Shown here piece by piece: positions 15,101-27,100 of a stretch of 64,000 nucleotides of DNA. Source of the DNA: Argopecten irradians (Eukaryota > Mollusca > Bivalvia > Pectinida > Pectinidae); contig NC_091145.1 of the NCBI RefSeq assembly GCF_041381155.1, positions 39,819,882 to 39,883,881 of the forward strand, written 5' to 3'. The notes below the pieces were generated by a model. It did not search any database and was not told the origin of the DNA. It saw only the letters and a program-made list of their open reading frames with translations. Every line of letters starts with the position of its first letter. The stretch's first letter is position 1. Made by a program: the position numbers and the translations under genes.

Positions 15101-18100
15101 ATCGTTATATATCTTTATTTCATTTAGCAAATAGGCTAAAAAGCCTTTGTGCAAAACAAATACAGACATGACAATGGCAAACAGACTTTTCTGGGAAAAG
15201 GATGTACACTATATATATATAAATCAAAAAGAAATCAGCGAAAGGATGCACACATCAAATATATCAATTATCAAATAATATTGAATTTCTAACTTCATTA
15301 GCTCTGTGAACAAAGATAGCTAAATTTTTAACAATGCTACTATTTTCTGAAGTCAAGAGATCTATAAATTTAGCCATATTAGGCCTAAACCAAAATTTCT
15401 TTTTTTAATAGTTTTGATCTAATATCTACATAAATAGGACATTCCAAGATAAAATGATATTCATCTTCAATTTTTGCACAATTAAAACAATATCTCAAAT
15501 CGACAGGAATTGGATTAGGCTTATGCCACCGACCTGTTTCTATGTACAATCTATGTGATGATGTTCTAATCTTCGTTAGAGCTTTTCTATATTTTTCAAT
15601 ATTTACAGTATCGAAAAATATATATTATATATATATATCCAAATTCATTTGTAAACAATAAATAACATCTTGCCCTTGGCGAATCTACGAGCTCACTATG
15701 CCAGTTTTGTATAAAAATATCTTTAACTCTAGTTTGGAATAATTCTAAAAATACCTTTTCGTTCCCAACTTGTTGTTCTAACCAAACATAACCAAAACCA
15801 TACTTACATAATAATTGTTTAACCAATTTTCCCCAGTTAATTATTCTATATGATTCAGCTTGTTGATAAAGTTCATCATAGACTGACTTAACCAATACAT
15901 TTTTCTTATGATGGACAATCTGTAGCCAATACTTTATTATCTTAAATTATCTCTTGAGTTTTAGTGGCAAACATCCAAGTTTTCACTCCAGGTAATCTTT
16001 TACAAAACCTTAAATGAACCTTTTCTATTGCCAACCAGAGTGAAAGCCCCACACTTCACACCCATAACTCATTACGGGACATACTAATTTTTCAAATAAA
16101 TTATATGCATGTTTAGGTGAAAAGTTAATAAATGTTTGCGATTGTTTTTCCAGCTGAAAAAGTGATTTATTTCCTTGTCCCGCTAGAGTTAATTGGGCAT
16201 CGGAAAATGACCCACTGGATGAGAGTACTAAGCCCAAAAAAGAAAACTTTTTAACTATCTGCACCTCCTCCTCACCAAATAGAATTTTAAATCTTCTTCA
16301 TGACCTTGGTTTTCTCAATATTTACTTTTAATTTCCACCTATCACAATAACCGTGCAGAATATCCAGACCCTTTTGTAATCCAGTACTAGTGCAGGCCAT
16401 CTAAGTGATGTCATCTGCATAAAGTAATATAAATAATTTCAAAAAAAATTATTGACACACCTTCAAACCTTTTAAAATCAGCTCTTCTTCAAGATCATTT
16501 ACATACATTGCAAAAAGAAATGGGGACAAACTTTCCCCTTGTTTTACCCCGGTTACACATTCGTACTCATCAGAAAATTCATTATTAGCTTTCACCCTAG
16601 CTTTAACTGATTGATACATTGATTTGACAATATCAAGCATCTTGCCTCGAATTACCAATTTCAATAACTTTAACCACAAGTTTTCCCTCACAACATAATC
16701 AAAGGCCTTCGAAAAATCAAATTGGTCTTTTAAGCTAGACATTGTCAAGCTTCCTGGAAGAAAAAAAGACAGATATTAATTTCTGATTTTGTATCTTGTC
16801 ATGTGAAATCATTAAAAAGACGTTTAGTAATGGGTTTCAGCGTATTAGTATTGCTTCATTTTATTAGTAGTATTAGTATTGCTCATTGTATTAGTATTGC
16901 TTCATTGTATTAGTATTGCTTCATTGTATTAGTATTGCTTCATTGTATTAGTATTATTGCTTCATTGTATTAGTATTGCTTCATCGTATTAGTATTGCTT
17001 CATGTATTAGTATTGCTTCATCGTATTAGTGTTGCTTCATGTATTAGTATTGCTTCATCGTATTATGTTTGCTTCATGTTGTTCATTAGTATTGCTTCAT
17101 CGTATTAGTATTGCTTCATTGTATTAGTATTGCTTCATCGTATTAGTATTGCTTCATCGTATTAGTGTTGCTTCATTGTATTAGTATTGCTTCATCGTAT
17201 TAGTATTGCTTCATCGTATTAGTATTGCTTCATCGTATTAGTATTGCTTCATCGTATTAGTATTGCTTCATCGTATTAGTGTTGCTTCATCGTATTAATG
17301 TTGCTTCATCGTATTAGTATTGCTTCATCGTATTATTATTCCTTCATCGTATTAGTATTGCTTCATCGTATTAGTATTGTCTTCATCGTATTAGTATTGC
17401 TTCATTGTATTAGTATTGCTTCATCGTATTAGTATTGCTTCATCGTATTAGTATTGCTTCATCGTATTAGTATTGCTTCATTGTATTAGTATTGCTTCAT
17501 CGTATTAGTATTGCTTCATCGTATTAGTATTGCTTCATTGTATTAGTATTGCTTCATTGTATTAGTATTGCTTCATCGTATTAGTATTGCTTCATCGTAT
17601 TAGTATTGCTTCATCGTATTATATGTTGCTTCATTGTATTAGTATTGCTTCATCGTATTAGTATTGCTTCATCGTATTAGTATTGCTTCATCGTATTAGT
17701 ATTGCTTCATCGTATTAGTATTGCTTCATGTATTAGTATTGCTTCATCGTATTAGTATTGCTTCATGTATTAGTATTGCTTCATTGTATTAGTATTGCTT
17801 CATTGTATTAGTGTTGCTTCATCGTATTAGTATTGCTTCATTGTATTAGTGTTGCTTTCATTGCTTCATCGTATTAGTATTGCTTCATTGTATTAGTATT
17901 GCTTCATCGTATTAGTGTTGCTTCATTGTATTAGTGTTGCTTCATCGTATTAGTGTTGCTTCATTGTATTAGTATTGCTTCATTGTATTAGTATTGCTTC
18001 ATTGTATTAGTTTGCTTCATCTTATTATAGTATTGCTTCATCGTATTAGTGTTGCTTCATGTATTAGTGTTGCTTCATCGTATTAGTATTGCTTCATTGT

Positions 18101-21100
18101 ATTAGTATTGCTTCATGTATTAGTATTGCTTCATTGTATTAGTATTGCTTCATCGTATTAGTGTTGCTTCATCGTATTAGTGTTGCTTCATCGTATTAGT
18201 TTGCTTCATGTATTAGTATTGCTTCATCGTATTAGTATTGCTTCATCGTATTAGTGTTGCTTCATCGTATTAGTATTGCTTCATCGTATTAGTATTGCTT
18301 CATCGTATTAGTATTGCTTCATGTATTAGTATTGCTTCATTGTATTAGTATTGCTTCATCGTATTAGTATTGCTTCATCGTATTAGTATTGCTTCATCGT
18401 ATTAGTATTGCTTCATCGTATTAGTATTGCTTCATTGTATTAGTATTGCTTCATCGTATTAGTGTTGCTTCATCGTATTAGTATTGCTTCATCGTATTAG
18501 TATTGCTTCATCGTATTAGTGTTGCTTCATCGTTATTTAGTATTGCTTCATGTATTAGTATTGCTTTATTAGTATTGCTTCATCGTATTAGTATTGCTTC
18601 ATGTATTAGTATTGCTTCATTGTATTAGTATTGCTTCATCGTATTAGTATTGCTTCATCGTATTAGTATTGCTTCATGTATTAGTATTGCTTCATTGTAT
18701 TAGTATTGCTTCATTGTATTAGTATTGCTTCATCGTATTAGTATTGCTTCATCGTATTAGTATTGCTTCATTGTATTAGTATTGCTTCATTGTATTAGTT
18801 GCTTCATTGTATTAGTATTGCTTCATCGTATTAGTATTGCTTCATCGTATTAGTATTGCTTCATTGTAATATAAGTATTGCTTCATTGTATTAGTATTCC
18901 TTCATTGTATTGGTATTGATTCATTGTATTGGTATTGCTTCATTGTATTAGTATTGCTTCATCGTATTAGTATTGCTTCATCGTATTAGTATTGCTTCAT
19001 CGTATTAGTATTGCTTCATTGTATTAGTATTGCTTCATGTATTAGTATTGCTTCATTGTATTAGTATTGCTTCATTGTATTAGTATTGCTTCATTGTATT
19101 AGTATTGCTTCATGTATTAGTATTGCTTCATGTATTAGTATTGCTTCATCGTATTAGTATTGCTTCATTGTATTAGTGTTGCTTCATCGTATTAGTATTG
19201 CTTCATCGTATTAGTATTGCTTCATTGTATTAGTATTGCTTCATTGTATTAGTATTGCTTCATGTATTAGTTTCTTCATCGTATTAGTATTGCTTCATTG
19301 TATTAGTATTGCTTCATCGTATTAGTATTGCTTCATCGTATTAGTATTGCTTCATTGTATTAGTATTGCTTCATCGTATTAGTATTGCTTCATTGTATTA
19401 GTATTGCTTCATCGTATTAGTATTGCTTCATCGTATTAGTGTTGCTTCATTGTAATATAAGTATTGCTTCATTGTATTAGTATTAGTATTGCTTCATTGT
19501 ATTAGTATTGCTTCATCGTATTAGTATTGCTTCATCGTATTAGTATTGCTTCATCGTATTAGTGTTGCTTCATCGTATTAGTATTGCTTCATCGTATTAG
19601 TATTGCTTCATCGTATTAGTATTGCTTCATTGTATTAGTATTGCTTCATTGTATTAGTATTGCTTCATTGTATTAGTATTGCTTCATCGTATTAGTGTTG
19701 CTTCATCGTATTAGTGTTGCTTCATTGTATTAGTATTGCTTCATTGTATTAGTATTGCTTCATTGTATTAGTATTGCTTCATCGTATTAGTATTGCTTCA
19801 TCGTATTAGTATTGCTTCATTGTATTAGTATTCCTTCATCGTATTAGTATTGCTTCATTGTATTAGTATTGCTTCATCGTATTAGTATTGCTTCATCGTA
19901 TTAGTATTGCTTCATCGTATTAGTATTGCTTCATGTATTAGTATTGCTTCATCGTATTAGTATTGCTTCATTGTATTAGTATTGCTATTAGTTTCTTCAT
20001 TGTATTAGTATTGCTTCATCGTATTAGTATTGCTTCATTGTATTAGTATTGCTTCATCGTATTAGTATTGCTTCATCGTATTAGTATTGCTTCATTGTAT
20101 TAGTATTGCTTCATTCGTATTAGTATTGCTTCATTGTATTAGTATTGTATTGCTTCATTGTATTAGTGTTGCTTCATCGTATTAGTGTTGCTTCATTGTA
20201 TTAGTATTGCTTCATAGTATTGCTTCATCGTATTAGTGTTGCTTCATCGTATTAGTATTGCTTCATTGTATTAGTATTAGTATTGCTTCATTGTATTAGT
20301 ATTGCTTCATCGTATTAGTATTGCTTCATCGTATTAGTATTGCTTCATCGTATTAGTATTGCTTCATCGTATTAGTATTGCTTCATCGTATTAGTATTGC
20401 TTCATTGTATTAGTATTGCTTCATCGTATTAGTATTGCTTCATTGTATTAGTATTGCTTCATTGTATTAGTATTGCTTCATTGTTATTAGTATTGCTTCA
20501 TCGTATTAGTATTGCTTCATTGTATTAGTATTGCTTCATCGTATTAGTATTGCTTCATCGTATTAGTATTGCTTCATTGTATTAGTATTGCTTCATCGTA
20601 TTAGTATTGCTTCATGTATTAGTTTGCTTCATGTATTAGTGTTGCTTCATCGTATTAGTATTGCTTCATCGTATTAGTATTGCTTCATTGTATTAGTATT
20701 GCTTCATTGTATTAGTATTGCTTCATCGTATTAGTATTGCTTCATCGTATTAGTATTGCTTCATCGTATTAGTATTGCTTCATCGTATTAGTATTGCTTC
20801 ATCGTATTAGTATTGCTTCATCGTATTAATGTTGCTTCATTGTATTATTAGTATTTCTTCATCGTATTAGTATTGCTTCATCGTATTAGTATTGCTTCAT
20901 TGTATTAGTATTGCTTCATCGTATTAGTATTGCTTCATCGTATTAGTATTGCTTCATCGTATTAGTATTGCTTCATCATTGTATTAGTATTGCTTCATTG
21001 TATTAGTATTGCTTCATCGTATTAGTGTTGCTTCATTGTATTAGTATTGCTTCATTGTATTAGTATTGCTTCATCGTATTAGTATTGCTTCATTGTATTA

Positions 21101-24100
21101 GTATTGCTTCATTGTATTAGTATTGCTTCATCGTATTAGTATTGCTTCATCGTATTAGTATTGCTTCTGTATGCTTCATTGTATTAGTATTGCTTCATTG
21201 TATTAGTATTGCTTCATCGTATTAGTATTGCTTCATTGTATTAGTATTGCTTCATTGTATTAGTATTGCTTCATTGTATTAGTATTGCTTCATCGTATTA
21301 GTATTGCTTCATCGTATTAGTATTGCTTCATCGTATTAGTATTGCTTCATTGTATTAGTGTATTGCTTCATCGTATTAGTATTGCTTCATCGTATTAGTA
21401 TTGCTTCATCGTATTAGTATTGCTTCATCGTATTAGTATTGCTTCATCGTATTAGTATTGCTTCATCGTATTAGTATTGCTTCATCGTATTAGTATTGCT
21501 TCATTGTATTAGTATTGCTTCATCGTATTAGTATTGCTTCATCGTATTAGTATTGCTTCATTGTATTAGTATTGCTTCATTGTATTAGTATTGCTTCATC
21601 GTATTAGTATTGCTTCATTGTATTAGTATTGCTTCATTGTATTAGTGTTGCTTCATTGTATTAGTATTGCTTCATCGTATTAGTATTGCTTCATCGTATT
21701 AGTATTGCTTCATCGTATTAGTGTTGCTTCATCGTATTAGTATTGCTTCATTGTATTAGTATTGCTTCATTGTATTAGTATTGCTTCATCGTATTAGTAT
21801 TGCTTCATTGTATTAGTATTGCTTCATTGTATTAGTATTGCTTCATTGTATTAGTATTGCTTCATCGTATTAGTATTGCTTCATCGTATTAGTATTGCTT
21901 CATCGTATTAGTATTGCTTCATCGTATTAGTATTGCTTCATTGTATTAGTATTGCTTCATTGTATTAGTATTGCTTCATCGTATTAGTATTGCTTCTGTA
22001 TATATTGCTTCATTGTATTAGTATTGCTTCATGTATATTAGTATTGCTTCATCGTATTAGTGTTGCTTCATTGTATTAGTATTGCTTCATTGTATTAGTA
22101 TTGCTTCATCGTATTAGTATTGCTTCATTGTATTAGTATTGCTTCATTGTATTAGTATTGCTTCATCGTATTAGTATTGCTTCATTGTATTAGTATTGCT
22201 TCATTCGTATTAGTTTGCTTCATTGTATTAGTATTGCTTCATTGTATTAGTATTGCTTCATCGTATTAGTGTTGCTTCATTGTATTAGTATTGCTTCATC
22301 GTATTAGTATTGCTTCATTGTATTAGTGTATTGCTTCATGTAGTATGCTTCATTGTATTAGTATTGCTTCATCGTATTAGTATTGCTTCATTGTATTAGT
22401 ATTGCTTCATCGTATTAGTGTTGCTTCATCGTATTAGTATTGCTTCATTGTATTAGTATTGCTTCATTGTATTAGTATTGCTTCATCGTATTAGTATTGC
22501 TTCATCGTATTAGTATTGCTTCATCGTATTAGTATTGCTTCAGTATTAGTATTGCTTCATTGTATTAGTATTGCTTCATCGTATTAGTATTGCTTCATCG
22601 TATTAGTGTTGCTTCATTGTATTAGTATTGCTTCATTGTATTAGTATTGCTTCATCGTATTAGTATTGCTTCATCGTATTAGTGTTGCTTCATCGTATTA
22701 GTATTGCTTCATCGTATTAGTATTGCTTCATTGTATTAGTATTGCTTCATCGTATTAGTATTGCTTCATTGTATTAGTGTTGCTTCATCGTATTAGTATT
22801 GCTTCATCGTATTAGTATTGCTTCATCGTATTAGTATTGCTTCATCGTATTAGTATTGCTTCATTGTATTAGTATTGCTTCATTGTATTAGTATTGCTTC
22901 ATCGTATTAGTTTATTCATCGTATTAGTATTGCTTCATCGTATTAGTATTGCTTCATTGTATTAGTATTGCTTCATCGTATTAGTATTGCTTCATGTATT
23001 AGATAGTATTGCTTCATCGTATTAGTATTGCTTCATTGTATTAGTATTGCTTCATTGTATTAGTATTGCTTCATTGTATTAGTATTGCTTCATCGTATTA
23101 GTATTGCTTCATCGTATTAGTATTGCTTCATCGTATTAGTATTGCTTCATTGTATTAGTATTGCTTCATTGTATTAGTATTGCTTCATTGTATTAGTATT
23201 GCTTCATTGTATTAGTATTGCTTCATCGTATTAGTATTGCTTCATCGTATTAGTATTGCTTCATCGTATTAGTGTTGCTTCATCGTATTAGTATTGCTTC
23301 ATTGTATTAGTATTGCTTCATCGTATTAGTATTGCTTCATCGTATTAGTATTGCTTCATCGTATTAGTATTGCTTCATCGTATTAGTATTGCTTCATTGT
23401 ATTAGTATTGCTTCATCGTATTAGTATTGCTTCATTGTATTAGTATTGCTTCATCGTATTAGTATTGCTTCATTGTATTAGTGCTTTGCTTCATCGTATT
23501 AGTATTGCTTCATCGTATTAGTATTGCTTCATTGTATTAGATAGTATTAGTATTGCTTCATCGTATTAGTGTTGCTTCATCGTATTAGTATTGCTTCATC
23601 GTATTAGTATTGCTTCATCGTATTAGTATTGCTTCATCGTATTAGTATTGCTTCATTGTATTAGTATTCCTTTCATGTTTGTATTAGTATTGCTTCATCG
23701 TATTAGTATTGCTTCATTGTATTAGTATTGCTTCATTGTATTAGTATTGCTTCATCGTATTAGTATTGCTTCATGTATTAGTATTGCTTCATTGTATTAG
23801 TATTGCTTCATCGTATTAGTATTGCTTCATCGTATTAGTATTGCTTCATCGTATTAGTATTGCTTCATTGTATTAGTATTGCTTCATCGTATTATCATGT
23901 ATTGTATTGCTTCATCGTATTAGTATTGCTTCATCGTATTAGTATTGCTTCATCGTATTAGTATTGCTTCATTCGTATTAGTATTGCTTCATTGTATTAG
24001 TATTGCTTCATCGTATTAGTATTGCTTCATTGTATTAGTATTGCTTCATTGTATTTAGTTAGTATTGCTTCATCGTATTAGTATTGCTTCATCGTATTAG

Positions 24101-27100
24101 TGTTGCTTCATCGTATTAGTATTGCTTCATTGTATTAGTATTGCTTCATTGTATTAGTATTGCTTCATCGTATTAGTATTGCTTCATTGTATTAGTATTG
24201 CTTCATTGTATTAGTATTGCTTCATTGTATTAGTATTGCTTCATCGTATTAGTATTGCTTCATTGTATTAGTATTGCTTCATTGTATTAGTATTGCTTCA
24301 TTGTATTAGTATTGCTTCATCGTATTAGTATTGCTTCATCGTATTAGTATTGCTTCATCGTATTAGTGTTGCTTCATTCGTATTAGTATTAGTATTGCTT
24401 CATTGTATTAGTATTGCTTCATCGTATTAGTATTGCTTCATCGTATTATTGCTTCATCGTATTAGTATTGCTTCATGTATTAGTATTGCTTCATGTATTA
24501 GTATTGCTTCATCGTATTAGTATTGCTTCATCGTATTAGTATTGCTTCATCGTATTAGTATTGCTTCATCGTATTAGTGTTGCTTCATCGTATTAGTATT
24601 GCTTCATCGTATTAGTATTGCTTCATTGTATTAGTATTGCTTCATCGTATTAGTATTGCTTCATCGTATTAGTGTTGCTTCATCGTATTAGTATTGCTTC
24701 ATCGTATTAGTATTGCTTCATCGTATTAGTATTGCTTCATCGTATTAGTATTGCTTCATCGTATTAGTGTTGCTTCATCGTATTAGTATTGCTTCATCGT
24801 ATTAGTATTGCTTCATCGTATTAGTATTGCTTCATCGTATTAGTGTTGCTTCATTGTATTAGTATTGCTTCATTGTATTAGTATTGCTTCATTGTATTAG
24901 TATTGCTTCATCGTATTAGTATTGCTTCATCGTATTAGTGTTGCTTCATCGTATTAGTATTGCTTCATTGTATTAGTATTGCTTCATTGTATTAGTATTG
25001 CTTCATCGTATTAGTATTGCTTCATCGTATTAGTATTGCTTCATTGTATTAGTATTGCTTCATTGTATTAGTATTGCTTCATCGTATTAGTATTGCTTCA
25101 TCGTATTAGTATTGCTTCATCGTATTAGTATTGCTTCATCGTATTAGTATTGCTTCATTGTATTAGTGTTGCTTCATTGTATTAGTATTGCTTCATCGTA
25201 TTAGTATTGCTTCATTGTATTAGTATTGCTTCATTGTATTAGTATTGCTTCATCGTATTAGTATTGCTTCATCGTATTAGTATTGCTTCATTGTATTAGT
25301 GTTGCTTCATCGTATTAGTATTGCTTCATCGTATTAGTATTGCTTCATCGTATTAGTATTGCTTCATTGTATTAGTATTGCTTCATTGTATTAGTATTGC
25401 TTCATTGTATTAGTATTGCTTCATCGTATTAGTGTGCTTCATTGTATTAGTATTGCTTCATCGTATTAGTGTTGCTTCATCGTATTAGTATTGCTTCATT
25501 GTATTAGTATTGCTTCATCGTATTAGTATTGCTTCATCGTATTAGTATTGCTTCATCGTATTAGTATTGCTTCATCGTATTAGTATTGCTTCATTGTATT
25601 AGTGTTGCTTCATTGTATTAGTATTGCTTCATCGTATTAGTATTGCTTCATTGTAATATAAGTATTGCTTCATCGTATTAGTATTGCTTCATTGTATTAG
25701 TATTGCTTCATCGTATTAGTGTTGCTTCATTGTATTAGTATTGCTTCATCGTATTAGTGTTGCTTCATCGTATTAGTATTGCTTCATCGTATTAGTATTG
25801 CTTCATCGTATTAGTATTGCTTCATTGTATTAGTATTGCTTCATCGTATTAGTATTGCTTCATCGTATTAGTGTTGCTTCATCGTATTAGTATTGCTTCA
25901 TCGTATTAGTGTTGCTTCATTGTATTAGTGTTGCTTCATTGTAATATAAGTGTTGCTTCATCGTATTAGTATTGCTTCATCGTATTAGTATTGCTTCATC
26001 GTATTAGTATTGCTTCATTGTATTAGTATTGCTTCATTGTATTAGTATTGCTTCATCGTATTAGTATTGCTTCATCGTATTAGTATTGCTTCATCGTATT
26101 AGTATTGCTTCATCGTATTAGTATTGCTTCATTGTATTAGTATTGCTTCATCGTATTAGTGTTGCTTCATCGTATTAGTGTTGCTTCATCGTATTAGTAT
26201 TGCTTCATCGTATTAGTATTGCTTCATTGTATTAGTGTTGCTTCATTGTATTAGTATTGCTTCATCGTATTAGTGTTGCTTCATTGTATTAGTGTTGCTT
26301 CATCGTATTAGTGTTGCTTCATCGTATTAGTATTGCTTCATCGTATTAGTATTGCTTCATTGTATTAGTATTGCTTCATCGTATTAGTATTGCTTCATCG
26401 TATTAGTGTTGCTTCATTGTATTAGTATTGCTTCATTGTATTAGTGTTGCTTCATCGTATTAGTATTGCTTCATCGTATTAGTATTGCTTCATTGTATTA
26501 GTATTGCTTCATTGTATTAGTATTGCTTCATCGTATTAGTATTGCTTCATTGTATTAGTATTGCTTCATCGTATTAGTATTGCTTCATTGTATTAGTATT
26601 GCTTCATTGTATTAGTATTGCTTCATGTATTAGTATTGCTTCATTGTATTGTATATGTATTTAGTATTGCTTCATTCGTATTAGTATTGCTTCATTGTAT
26701 TAGTATTGCTTCATTGTATTAGTATTGCTTCATTGTATTAGTATTGCTTCATTGTATTAGTATTGCTTCATTGTATTAGTATTGCTTCATTGTATTAGTA
26801 TTGCTTCATCGTATTAGTATTGCTTCATCGTATTAGTATTGCTTCATCGTATTAGTATTGCTTCATCGTATTAGTATTGCTTCATCGTATTAGTATTGCT
26901 TCATTGTATTAGTATTGCTTCATCGTATTAGTATTGCTTCATTGTATTAGTATTGCTTCATCGTATTAGTATTGCTTCATCGTATTAGTATTGCTTCATC
27001 GTATTAGTATTGCTTCATCGTATTAGTATTGCTTCATCGTATTAGTATTGCTTCATCGTATTAGTATTGCTTCATTGTAATATAAGTATTGCTTCATCGT